Shown one piece after another: positions 1-13,858 of a stretch of DNA of 54,938 nucleotides. The DNA comes from Lingula anatina (lineage: Eukaryota; Brachiopoda; Lingulata; Lingulida; Lingulidae). How positions within the stretch are numbered: the stretch's first letter is position 1; each line of letters starts with the position of its first letter. Made by a program: the position numbers and the translations under genes. Below the pieces are notes generated by a model that did no database searches, was not told the origin of the DNA, and saw nothing but the letters and a program-made list of their open reading frames with translations. The stretch spans positions 77,298-132,235 of the forward strand of contig NW_019774625.1 of the NCBI RefSeq assembly GCF_001039355.2, written 5' to 3'.

Positions 1-478
1 TTTTTTTTTTTTTTTTTTTGGCATTGTTATATATATATATGTTAATTGGTCATTTACCAATTCAAGCAAACGTGATTATCTAATGTCCTAAGACGTATTT
101 AATTGCCCGGAATACATTAACATGCGAATTTGTGTGTTCTGTTTTGTTGTTTGTACATGTATATTGGCATATTTTATCACGTTATGCCTCACAGACCAAC
201 AGTTGAACTTCGTCCAGAAATAAATTGCGGTCATCTGTGGCCGTCATGAGTATCTTTGAAAAACCTTAAAATTATTAATTTTTTGTTTGTATGTTTATTT
301 TATTTACACCATGTGTTATATGAGAATACAATTTTGAACCAGTATATCCATTTAGTACGTTATTCAAAAAGTATACATAGCTCAGGTTAACTGAAGTCTA
401 TCTCTGTGTGATATCTCAGCATCAAGGCAGTATTATCTTATCTTTATTCGAGTTTTTACATATAACTTCCGCCAATAA

Positions 479-533
<55 letters not shown>

Positions 534-1999
534 TTGCTTCTGTAAGTTTGTTGTATAACCGGTTTCTTAATACCAATGTCACAGATTGATTTTTCACTAG
601 ATATTCACAAATATGTCTCTGGATAATTCCCGACCCGATTCTCATCGCGCTATAGAAAACTGCACATAATTAATCTGCGGCCCTGGTAGAGGGTATTAAC
701 TCAAAACGTTTTTGTATAGGTCAGACCAGCTTACAATCAATAAGAATCTTGTAATGATCAATAACATTATCTAATTAATAAATATAATTAAGCTGTCTTG
801 GCGGAGGTCTTCGCTTCCTGAAAGGTGTTCAAGTTTCTGTTGAAACATTATGTTGTTTTAGCTGGAAGAGCAACGTGCCAACTCACCGACAGCACAAGTT
901 TTTATTCCCTCGAGTAAAATAATCCCTTTAAGTTGTATTTTACCAGTGTTCATCTTAGGCCATACAGGGATATATCGAGCCACGGCAGGGGGGGGGGGAG
1001 GTGAGGGGGGTTACTTTCCCCTTTTTACAGCACCCAAAGTACCAATAAAATTTTATAAAAATAAAATTAAAAAAATAAAAATAAAAATAAAAAAACGTGT
1101 CCGACGCCAGGCTTCTGTTTATGTGTCTCTCTTACGTAAGAGCTAGGTTATTAAGAAGCCAATGGCTCAAAGAATACCTCTCCACGTGAAAAGGATCCTA
1201 CAAGTATATACATAAATATGCATTATTTTATGCTGTTCAGCGTAATGTAAAAGACATGATTCAGTCAATGCATAATCAATTGCATTACGAATTCACAATG
1301 TGCGTAATCAAAGTATTATTTGAGCACCATTCCATTTACATAAATATACGCGAAGTTACTCGTATTACACAATTTGTTTTCCATTTCATTAGCAAAAGAG
1401 AATCTCAGAGCGAGTGGAAATTGACGTGATTACCATCGACTTTCGCTTCTACTCTTTCAGCTTATTGTATTTGAATGCATTACGGCGTTAAATTTCCTGT
1501 TGATTTAGTTTACGTAATGCATGTGATGTATCTGGGAGCTGACTACAATGAGCATTGATTCGATGATTCCTTAATCTATGTCTGGTCGCGTTACTATCTT
1601 TTAACTTCATTAACAAAGGATTTGCTGACCTTGATGAAGATTTTGTAAGCACGGCTGTACCAGAGACATTGGTAAACCGTAGTTCTACAGCTTAAGCTAG
1701 AAGGCTGGGTTCAGAATTTTATATAATTAAATCAAAACGATGTTAACCGGCTGATTTTTTACTTTTGATTTACTTATTGATTATTTCCCTGCCACTAAAT
1801 ATAAATCCTCGAAGAAAGAAAAATAAAATAAATGAAAGAAATTAGACCATTTGCACATGTTGCACATGGTGCACTTCCATTAAGATTAAATTTGTGTTTT
1901 CGCAGTATAGAGGCTGTATCTTCCTCCGGATCTGCCTTTAAAGCACCATACCGCCTCATTGTCCATGTTACATTATCCATTATCCGTTATCCGTTTCAG
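1..1999. other. Intron or upstream flank of the cyclase gene
   Basis: No coding exon is recognisable here. The exon at 2000 begins in the last span of the first membrane half, so this is intron sequence, with the first five spans coded further left. It holds a T run at the very start, a TTA microsatellite (481-534), an isolated element end at about 791-815 (CTTGGCGGAGGTCTTCGC, related to the element at 8478) and an A-rich stretch near 1045-1094. Confidence 0.6.
481..534. repeat. (TTA)n microsatellite
   Basis: Eighteen uninterrupted TTA units. Similar arrays occur at 13820-13859 and 22988-23024, and as AAT at 28632-28672. Confidence 0.95.
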
Positions 2000-4900
2000 A
2001 TAGCCAGCATGATCCTCCTACATCTCTGTGTTCATATAGCCGGTGTCTCCACTAACTTCCTAACTGACCGTGCCCAGAGAAAGGCGTTCCTAGAGATCAG
2101 GAAGTGTGTAGAGTGCAGGTACCGCCTGGAAAAAGAAAATGAAAATCAGGTAAAAGTGTTCCTTTTCAGGTCTCAAAATGCCTTTTATTCAGAAATGAAT
2201 TATTTTTAGATGCTAACTTGTCTTCTTCTTCTTCTTTAGTCGCCATTTGTCGCCCTGGTCGTCAGTGGTGACCATTTTTTGTGGTTGACCCCCCCAAACA
2301 AACACACAAACACACACACACACACACACACACATACACACGCACACTTCAGCACACCCAGTGTCATCTTCACTCATACATTTTAATTCATACCTTAATC
2401 CATTGACGTCTTTATACCAATATAACGTACACGTAATACAATATGTCTAACGCTCAGAGCTTGGATATCCATAGTATTTCTCAATGGGAATCAATTGGAA
2501 AAAAATTAACCCTAACTTTTGGCACCGCTTGACGTCCCGCTTGAGGTGGGCTTAACTTGTCAATTTTTGTTCTTTTTGCCTTAACTTCTGACTCTGCTCT
2601 CCCAACAATCCTACAAAATATCGTTTGAACTTACGAGAATTTGTGCCAGGCCCGTAGCCAGCAATTTTAAAAGTGGGGTTCTTTTTCTGAAAAATTGGAC
2701 CTTTTTCCATAAAAACTTCGTGAACTTAGATCAAATGTTACCCAGAGTGGACCTCATCCCAGAAAAAGGGGCGGTTCTTTCGAACCCCCCGAACCCCCCC
2801 CCCCCCCCCAGGCTACGGGCCTGTGTACCAACTTGAATGATTCCCGATGTCCGCCAAAGAAGTCAAGGTTATCAATGGATGCAAGCCCACCGCCTTTCCG
2901 CAGATAGTCGTAGACATGTATTGTTAAACGAAACTGAATGCCCCCACCCAGCCTTGTGTACCAGTAAAACACATAAAAAACAGACTGACCAGTTCTTGCG
3001 AAAAAGATTTACCATAATTTGGAGTTCCTAAAAAAATGAGTGATTTCACATTTCAGTTGTATAATTGGCTTTATAAGAGATACATTGCCGCATGGTCAGA
3101 TGACGGTCAAGATTAGACATTACCAATTGTATTTCTGTTTCAAAGGTACATGAACCAATTTGAGGAGAAAGGAAATTGCTTCCTTGTGTTTCGCTCCTAA
3201 TCAAGATCGATGTCATAAGAACCTCTGGAAATATTTGACTTATCGAAAACAGCTTCTGCGTTAAGTGCCAAGTGCAATTTGAAGATACTCGTCTTGTCAT
3301 GTCGAATTGTCAAAACAAAGTCCAATTTATCGACCTTTCATCTAGCGTTGTTGAAGAAGAAATATTAAAACTGCACGTTAGACATGCCTCCAATTAAATG
3401 TTCGACAAAATTTACCAAAAGGTTTCTGCAATGTTATTAGGTCTACTGTATTAACTCAACATGGGATTTATTACTGTGACATTGGACCCCGCATGTCTTG
3501 GAGAATTCTAGAGCGACAAATTAGTTTCAGTAACGCGACGCTTTTATCAATTCCAACTTATTGCAATGACAAAAAAGATCTGTCAGATAAGATTTGGTTT
3601 AGATAAATGAGACCTGAAGTTAAAGCGTTACAAATTGTGCGGAGTGTAAGTTTGGCATCCTTTTAATCTTAAAAAACCTCATACATGTAACTGAACAAAT
3701 TAATCTGTTCTCTTTCAAACTATTTGTATATACGGAATAAAATAAGGTAATAGTAAATGACATAGAAAGATATCAATTTTAAATTATATAATTGAAAGTG
3801 TTAATATAATGTAAATATAAGAAGACAGACGTATCATTGCTGATAGCATGTTATAGCATAAACAGATATCAACAGGTTTAGAGTATCAAAAATGCACAAT
3901 ATCGACTCTCAAAATGTTGTTTTCTTTCGTTACGACCTTCGTTCCTTTCTGCATGTCTTTCTTTCTTTCTTTCATTTTGTTCGGATATGATTATGTTCCC
4001 TTTAATAATATGACACGTGCCACGTAAAACAGCAAAAACGTCAGTGCGCATGGAGGCGCAACTTTATATTTCTCTTTTAAAAACGAGGACTCTCAATTTA
4101 GAACACTGTACGCAGCGGAACAGAAGGAACAGAACATTCATTAATCACTCTCAGCTCCTTTGTTTAGCTCATCTATCATAGTTACCTCAGTGAACAGCGT
4201 ATTGCGAAGGGAACACGCCGGAAGAAGATATCATTTTCAATGTTTGATCGTGAAAATCTACCTGTTACTTTCTGATATATTACCACCAATGTTGAAATGT
4301 GCATCAACGAAACTTCTCTTCTGCTGCTTAACCAGACGTAGAACGTTAATGACTTAAAACAATTTATAATATGCTTTAGCTGTGTCCCAAGATGTGAATA
4401 AAATATAACAAATCGCGTGGGATGATTTTAAGTGTTAATACAAAACCAAGTATTGTGATTGGTAGCCATTATAGTAAAGACTTTGCTCAGTCATATTTAA
4501 GACTTCTCAGAGTCACTATAGTTGTGAAATCCATAGCAACTGTAGATAAAGCGTGTATGCTTAAAATGACAGTATGACAGGTGACAGTGACTGTGACAGC
4601 GACAGAAATGAACAAAAACAGTCGTCACTGTGTTAATAGACTTTGCTGTAGGACTAAAATAAATTTTGACATTTGGCATTTACTATAATGTATATTTATG
4701 GGAATCGAGACCAAAATCTCTTCCAATGAATATTTTGTATGATTAATAACATGTACCCCTCTTTGCATTTTAATACTATTAAAATAAGTGAAAGACTTTA
4801 CTCGAGAATTTAAATGGATTCCTTTAATTCTCTCGCAGGAACGCCTCCTACTGTCAGTTCTCCCGCGCTTCGTGGCCTTGGAGATGATCACAGACTTGGC

Positions 4901-7900
4901 GAAGGAAGAAGAAAATGGCGAACGTCGTCTGCCGTCTCAGTTTCACAAGATCTACATTCATCGATATCAGGACGTCAGGTAAAACGGGGGTAATAAATAT
5001 AATTATAGAACGATTGGTAGAAAATATCTAAAATAATTAAATAATTACTTTGCATTTGATAACGTTCATGCTATCTTCTGTAGAAATGACCTTTTTGGTA
5101 CCCACCTTGTACCGGTATATAATGCCATCATCGTGACGTCATAAATAAACAGACGTCATTGATTTGAACTGACGTCATCTCAGTTTTGATGCTGAAACAT
5201 GTATTGATGACAGGGTATGTTTTAAAGCTATTCTTTAATGAGTTGATATACTAAAATGCTTCTCTTTCGAAAGCCCAGATCACGTCACATGCCGCACGGC
5301 TCATAATTTAAGAGGATGCATTTATTTATTTTTTTCTTTTTTTACGTCCAAATCCCGATGTTTGTCTAGATCCTTTGCAACTCCATCATGGAATAGAGCT
5401 ATTCAGGTTGTTATTTAGGCAGGGGGGTCATACCGTGCATGTACAGGCCATTCACCTTAACAAATTGACAAGGGGAATACACAACCCCAAATGAACTAAA
5501 CATTTGGACACTTAATTTATTATCTTCTTCCGCCGATATGCGAAATGGAGATCATTTCCGCAGCGGAAGCCAATCAATTGTATTAAGCGCGTGGTGCACA
5601 GGGTGAAGAGACACGTGAATCTCTAATACCGCGACTGGAGCTTCAAACAATAGGAAAATTGTACTTGTATTTCGCATACAGGCTTCCCTGTATTTTTGTA
5701 CGCTTCGGTNTCACGGCTCATAATTTAAGAGGATGCATTTAATTTTTTTTTCTTTTTTTACGTCCAAATGCCGATGTTTGTCTAGATCCTTTGCAACTCC
5801 ATCATGGAATAGAGCTATTCAGGTTGTTATTGAGGCAGGGGGGTCATACCGTGCATGTACAGGCCATTCACCTTAACAAATTGACAAGGGGAATACACAA
5901 CCTCACATGAACTAAACGTTTGGACACTTAATTTATTATCTTCTTCCGCCGATATGTGAAATGGAGATCATTTCCGCAGCGGAAGCCAATCAGTTGTATT
6001 AAGCGCGTGGTGCACAGGGTGAAGAGACACGTGAATCTCTAATACCGCGACTGGAGCTTCAAACAATAGGAAAATTGTACTTGTATTTCGCATACAGGCT
6101 TCCCTGTATTTTTGTACGATTCGGTACTTTCATCCTACAATCCTGTTGGAAGCGCAAGCCGTGTTTTAAGTCAATTACAACTAGTCGTTTACAAGTACTC
6201 GTCGTCCATTGTATACAGTGGACGACTCGTGTTGGAACTTTCATATGGGGGCCTTGAGGTGATACAGTGTATGTCCCAAATGGAAAAGAAAATCTCGGAA
6301 AACATTATCACCTCTTGGAAGAACACGGTGCTCAAGTGGATGGTTATTTTTCGTAATTTATGCTAAAATATATATATATTTATTTATGTGATTTTAGTGT
6401 TATTAATTTATTTATTTTTGACTTGATGTCGGTTGACCCATTAGCCTGCTGTTAAGGTGAACGGTACCAAACGTGAAAGAGCCGTCTACACCGCTGAAAG
6501 TTGACTTTAAGTAGCAAGCTAGTTGATCTAAACAAAATACCTCTCGACCAAGGCGGTTAATTGTCTTTGGCGGACATTGCACTAACGGGCTCATCAACTT
6601 AATACGCAGTAACACATATGGCATAAGGTCAAAGAGATATATTAAATGGGTTGCCTTTAAATGTAGATTCTCTGTGATGCATTGACTTGAAAGTGGCTTG
6701 AAAGTAAAACCCAGTGTTTCTGAATCTTATACTGGTAGATAGCTATATAGCGTTATGCTAGTGGTATATTCCTGTGTAATTCATTGCCAATTACGATTCC
6801 GAAAGATTAACATGGGCAGTTTGTAAATGTCAATAAGTACATTTTTGTCTTTTTTTCTTTTTGGACATGTCATCAGGTTTCCAAATATCCCTTCATGATG
6901 GAATATGAGAACGTACAGTTTAAGTGAATTTGGGTTACAGAAATTATAGCGGGAAAATAAACACCGCTATGTCAACTTTGATCACATGATTTCCCTACTG
7001 ACAAGTAACTGAGACATGCAGGATTTTTATATTCTAATATTTTGGTTTATCCTGTTAAAACATGTTAATGTCAAATGGTGACTCGACGGGATTGATTTGT
7101 ATGGGTTTCAACCCATCAATAAAGGCCAGAGTGAGTTTTTCAACTTGTTTATTTCCCATTTGACTTAACCTTGTCGTGTTTGGCTGGCAAACGTTCGATT
7201 ATCTTAATGAACACGATTTGCAACGGGAAGAATTATAATCCAAGAAGAAGGTATTGGAAAGAAAAAAACACTATTAAAGGCTTTAAGGAGTTTAAAACTT
7301 GGGGGTCCTTTGCCTTTCCTCTCATTCTGCATACACTTTGTGTCAAACACACACAAACACTTTGTGAAATCCTGTGTTATATGAACGTCATTTTGAATAT
7401 TGTCTGTCTCATACAGCTTCAATAGATAGTCTCGCTGCCATAATGGGGGTATACAGCTATATTAACAAACTGGGGCTTATTGGCACACATATAGGTCAAC
7501 TAATGAGAAAAAATATAAAAAACGCTCATGATTTGTCAAGTGTCGTGCATGTTGCCTTTGAGAAAAGTGTCGCTTAAGTCATGACAGTGTTGTCCATGTG
7601 GTATAAATGCATTGTTGTTCTTTATAACGTTAATAAATGATTTTTTTCAATGACTTGTTCTTTGTGACGTACGTGTTCGTGCTGACAGTCTGGGAGCGTG
7701 TTATAGATTGATGGGACTCCAGTTTCATTTTTTTCTCCTCAACTTTTACCGCACTGGTACGAACAAATCGTTGCACTGACCCCAACTGAGCATTAATCAC
7801 TCAGACAGTGGTAAGTTGTGAAATGACACAATCGATAGCATTTTGTCGACTTCGAAGTTTATTCGCAGATGAATTATTTACCATGATTTATATTTGAGTA

Positions 7901-10251
7901 TCGAGCAAGCTCAAAATGAATGATCTACCATATGTTTTGACAACTTATTTCCCATGCGTTCAGCAGGACCCCAACACATTAAAAACGTGGATCGGATGAT
8001 GTATCGCTGCTTAATTGATCTTTTAATCTGCAGTGTATTTGATCTATCTCATTAACCAAGCAAGAGCTGAAAACAAAGTGCCGAATGCAATGATTTTTTT
8101 ATACGATAACTTAGCAACAGTAATATAACCACGAAGTTAGATGCGCCTGTATTAAATACTGGTAAAACCACATGCTACATATTTTATTGCACGTACCCTG
8201 TAGGATAATATTTAGTATGAGTAGTGTACGCAAAGATAAGGGTACTCTCTGACCACAGGGCGCGCTAGTAGTCTGATTCAAAATAATTGTAAGGCACATA
8301 CATATACGTGTACTTCAATTTTGTATACTATACTAGAAGCTCCTGATATCTAATATAACGTCGTCATCTTTCTCACAATCAGTTTTGCTAAAGTTCGAGA
8401 CTCGCCTTCTGTTATATGCATAAGTGTCTAATGAAACACTGAGCCATGGTAGCATAACTTCATGACTAACTAGAAAAGCACTCCGAGAGCGCAGACCTCC
8501 GCCACGGCAGCAATTTTTGATTATTATCGATTATTGATTGATAATTGATCCGGATTACCACCAAAAACTAATCATCTCTTCCTTGGCCCACTTTTGACAG
8601 TTCCTGAAAGTTTAATCAAAATCGGTCCATAACTTTTTGAGTTATGTTGATGACAGACAAACAAACAAACAGACAAACAGGGGTGAAAACATAACCTCCT
8701 TGGCGGACGTAATCAACGGCGACTCTCTCATTAAAGAAGTCACTTGATTACAAAGGTGGGCATTTATCTGTTTGTATTTACTTTCAGTATCTTGTTCGCT
8801 GACATCAAGGGTTTCACCCAGTTCTCCTCTACGGTATCTGCTCAAGAGTTAGTCAAGACCCTCAACGAGATGTTCGCCCGCTTCGATAAATTGGCCAAGG
8901 TATTCAGCTAAATCACGCAATGTCATGTTTTTATTTGATTGCTCATTCGTCTTGTGATATAATTTTCGAAGACTGCATGTTGTTCAACTGGCACAGGTAC
9001 GCGTCTCTGTTTTTACCTTTTGTTCTTCAATGTTATTTTCCTTTTGATTATTCATTTATCTTTTAATTAATTCTGAAACCTGAAGTTCCTAAAAATAAAA
9101 TAACAAACAGTGGCCCACTAGTGCCTGAAATTTTGAAGACATTTTTTGGTGATTTTTAATAATTTGGGAGCCAAGCACTATGGAGCGTATCTGTACTTTA
9201 AAAATGGTTGATGAGGTAAAAAAGCAGATTAGCCAGTAAATCAACCAGAATGTGCCAGAACAGCTCTCTGTTTGCAGTGCTTTCCACTCGTAATTATAGA
9301 CCCCATAAAGTAATGTGGCTCTCAATTACAGCAAATGGAAACATCTGTCGGCTCATTACAAGAGTTGCTTACAGAGATTATCAGAAAGTACTGAGATTAC
9401 CTCACGCCAAAGAACAGTTCAATGCACAGTATATCTCTGTGCTGGTGTCATAATTATTTTCTCATCTTGGCAACATTTAACGTTCGTTTAAATGAATACG
9501 CAATGGTTAAAACGCTGCGTTCTCTGTATGTTGACAAAACAATCATTTTCTCGCCATGAAATCAGGTTTAAGCAAATACGCAACTGCAATTTTCATTATA
9601 TTCTCCACATGTTCAGTGGCATCAACATTTTCACACGGCATCATACAGAGTGCAGGCATGTATAGACGAGGACACTACTGTATAAGTACCTGTAGATCTA
9701 GCCGTTCTCCTTTCAAAATGTCAAGGTCATCCATTTAATCATCATTTTCACAAGTCTGCAAACTGTAAGCTAGAGGGTAATGCCCTTTGTATGGTATTGG
9801 AAAAATAATAAAACTGATGATCCAAATTGCTAGCAAAGACGACCATTTTAGCCCTTCACCTTGCACGCTCTGCGGGAAGGGGGGGGGGAGAGGCAGAGAG
9901 TCTGGAAAAACGTTTTTGCTTTGAAGTTTTGTGAAATTGCTGATGAAAATGGATGAACCCTTAACATTCAAGCTGAAACACGACCACATTATTTTTTCAG
10001 GAAAATGGCTGCCTGCGTATTAAGATTCTCGGGGACTGTTATCTGTGTGTTAGTGGACTGCCGGAAGCTCGACCTGATCATGCCCACTGCTGCGTTGAGA
10101 TGGGCCTCGCTATGATCAGAACTATCAAGTAGGTTCTGATAGCATTTACTAGTTGGTACAAAGGGCTTAAAACCAAGGAAAATATATGTAGGCAGCAGTT
10201 GAAGTTGAAGCCTACGGTGAATAATACTTAACCCCCCCCCCCACAAAATAA

Positions 10252-10331
<80 letters not shown>

Positions 10332-13300
10332 CAATTGACTGAAAAATTGCAAAGGTGTGTATATGGTTGACAAGTAGAGCACTACGTTGACGTCCTCAAA
10401 ACAGATGTTTTCACTTCTTCATAACGTATGTATTTCAGAACGGTCCGCGAGGCATATAAAGTTGACCTAGATATGCGGATAGGTATCCACACTGGCGCCG
10501 TGTTGTGCGGAGTTCTGGGACTCCGGAAGTGGCAGTTTGACGTGTACTCCAATGACGTCACAATGGCCAATATGATGGAAGCTGGGGGGATACCGGGGTA
10601 TGTATGGCTGTGCACGTTAGAAATGAAATTATGATATTTCCAATGTGCACTTGGAATCAACTCGAAAGCAGGTTTTGTAACTGGTATATATAATGTATTG
10701 TAATGCACATACAATACGCCAACATTACTAAAACAGACATACATGTTCACCTCTAACATTAGTGGTAATTGCAAATTATGAATAATGTTAATTTATCAAG
10801 AATTGTACTTTAATTAACATAAATTAAGCTTTTACATATATTTATTTTATTTCATTTCATTTTTATTTATCTATTTATTTGTTTGTTTGTTTGTTTGTTT
10901 GTTTGTTTGTTTGTTTGTTTACTTATTCATTTTTTTGCTTTTCCATTTTAATTTTTGTCATCTTATGAAGAAATAAAGGAAAACAAAATCAGACAAGCTA
11001 GCGTAAGGATAATTTCGGTTTTCCTTTCCCAGACGTGTTCATGTGTCCGCCGCGACATTAAAGTTCCTGGGTGACGATTACAAAGTAGAGCCGGGAGAGG
11101 GAGCACACAGGAGTGACTACCTGAGGGATCATAATGTAGAAACCTTCTTAATCAGTAACGAGTACCTGGAACAACAGGTGGGTAGACGCTGAGATCGCGT
11201 GTGTATTCTACGTATATACTCTGCCTGCTCCTCATCGGCTAAACCAACTACAATGGTATAGTCATAAGGGAACCTTAAGTTTTATTTATGCAATAAAAGA
11301 TACATGAGTGTGAACGCGTGCTGTCGTGTGTGTGTGTGTGTGTGCGCGCCTCATATGTCACTGTAACCATTAAGCAATATTATATAAAAATACATAAATA
11401 AGTTTTGTCATAATGTTATTTATGTCATTTCATTTCCAGCATGACGTCAACAGAAATGGTTTCTTACCGTCCCATCGCGCCTCGTGCCGTATAGACGCCA
11501 ACGGCCATCTCCGGTACTCCTCGGAGGACTCCGTATGGGCCAGTGACGTCACAGCTGTTGCGGGACAGGTAGGCGCGTCTTACTCAAAATAGAATAAGAC
11601 TTGCTGCAGGTATGACACCTCTGGCGTATGTGATCTCATTGTCGTTAAGGCATCAAATTGATTAAGTGACGTCATAGTGACGTGAGCATGACGTTGAAAT
11701 AAATCAGGTGCTTTCTGGAATTTGGTGATACATGGGTATGAGTATATTATCATTAAAAAAACAGAAATAATAATAAATTATACTGATTTAACCAACGAAT
11801 TATTGATTTTATTGTTATTTGACGGATATTTCAGAACTACACGGTTGCAGGTGCCCTCCAAAGTCTCTTGCCGCAAGGTATTTCTAAAGTAGTACGTCGT
11901 CGGTCCACAGGTGCAGAAGTCAATCTTCACATCATAAGAGCGATAGAGGCCAAGACGGACCACACGTTACGGAAAACGCACATGAAAGCTTTTACGTTAA
12001 AGTTCAGGGATTCGGTCGCAGAAAATCAGGTGAAAAACATTAGAATTGTTCAATTCACGCGTGATACATAATATTATGTGAAAGATGCCGTTTTCATACA
12101 TCCTGAGATACTTTTACCGATTTTAAAATCTGCAACCTTTTTCTGTATAACCTGTATCGCAATATTTAGTTTAAAGTCATGGTCTGTTTCTATCTTTTTT
12201 ATGCTTCCAGTACCACGGATTGAAGGACGACACATTCAAGACCAACACCGTTGTCTGCAGCGCCATCTTTGTTTTGCTTATAATTTACCATATAGCCTTG
12301 TTTTTTGGAGAAAAGTACGTGTTTAATTATTGGTGATTGACTTCTAGAATATCTATCTATAAAGCGAAGAAAAATGTTATGTCGAAAAACTATGCAAAGT
12401 GAACATTATGAACTGGAACGCTTCTACAAGTCCATAACAAACTTGATATTTTATTCAAGTACGAAAACATTCACCCAGATGCATTGTGTATAAGCTTGAC
12501 AAATATGCCAGTAGTTATGCTAGATAAGCAAGCGTATTTATTTATTTTTTTTTAATTAAAAAAACATTATCTGACTAATATTTTTTTAGAAAAATTATTT
12601 TAATATTTGATGATATTTTAATAGCCATTTAACTTATTATCATGACTGCCATGACGTAATGCTTTTGAACTTTGACCTTTCAGTCCATACCCCATTATCC
12701 TGGCATTTTCACTCGGAATAGTGATGTATGTAGTCATTTTCGTCATACTGTTTGCGGAAGAATACATGTGTTGCCAAGCGACGGTTGCCAAGGTTTCAAA
12801 ATGGGCGACAAACAACCGCCACTGTAGATCCGCCATGGTGCTATTTCTTGTACTCCTCAACTTTCTGGTTTCTCTCATGTGTTTTGTAAGTATGACAATA
12901 TCTTAGGGTACCAAACAGAAGAATGAAAATATTAATATTTACACCGGTACAATCATGAGTACAAACGCCCATGTCAGTTAGCCAACAAAATGGAGATACT
13001 CAGAATATTGACATTTTTAGTTAAAAGCAGCCCCTCCACCGTAATGAAGACATACAGTGTAAAATGAGATGATTTATAATTTATTATGTTGCTGAGCAAC
13101 GTGTTTGATTTTATCGAAGAATATTACCAAAAGTGAGCACCAGCATAAATCTTTGATATTTAAGTTGTTATAATCTGGTTTGCTTTTAGTATTCCGAGTG
13201 CCAAATGCTAAGGGGAAGCAAATGTATTCTGCCCGAGGTAAGTAATAATTTACATTTCTTCTAATTTCTATACCACACAGTTCATTTATAAAACCATAAT

Positions 13301-13819
13301 CGCGTAATTTCTAGAGTCCAGAGCATGTCATTTCGGAGTTAAGGCCTACCGTATTATAAAAGAGCCGTTTTAGGCAGATTTTCAAAGGCAGTAACACTGC
13401 ACCGTTCCTGTTAAGGTCATTCATTTTGACATGATATTTCTATATACCTCTTCTATTGTTTTCAGACATTTCCGCTTCTTTTATTTAAATATTTAAAATT
13501 TTTCAAAAATCTTTCAGACGTGTTTCTACTCATGGATGCCCGTTTTAGTATCTTGTGCCATTTTTTTACGATTCCGCAACCTTTACAAAGTTCTCCTTCT
13601 CACGGCAATGACGACTGTCTACGTCATCATACTGGTCGTGTATGAACGTCATCTGACGTCACAGTAAGTAGTTCTATTGCTCACTTTCTATGGAAAAGAT
13701 CATTACGCGACATTACATGACATTTACTTATTAAAGAGGCATTGATGCATAAAGCGAATGCCCTTTTTATAGTTTGGTATATGATGTAATATTTGAAAAG
13801 GCGGAACTAACAGTGATGG

Positions 13820-13858
<39 letters not shown>

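Larger units (their letters stand above)
4979..8477. other. Cyclase intron with duplicated segment
   Basis: Intron between the exons ending at 4978 and starting at 8788. It contains the duplicated 415-bp segment around the N at 5710 and a 26-bp near-palindrome at 6201-6226. No exon-like coding segment is seen. Confidence 0.65.

Noticed and set aside
1832-1999. Open frame running into the first visible cyclase exon from the left
   Set aside because: A TTTCAG acceptor ends at 1999 and the family similarity begins exactly at 2000; the upstream residues do not match the membrane spans of a cyclase.
10382-10774. 130-codon open frame on the minus strand
   Set aside because: It lies antisense to cyclase exon 10439-10597, and its length comes from the constrained codons on the other strand. 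No family resemblance.
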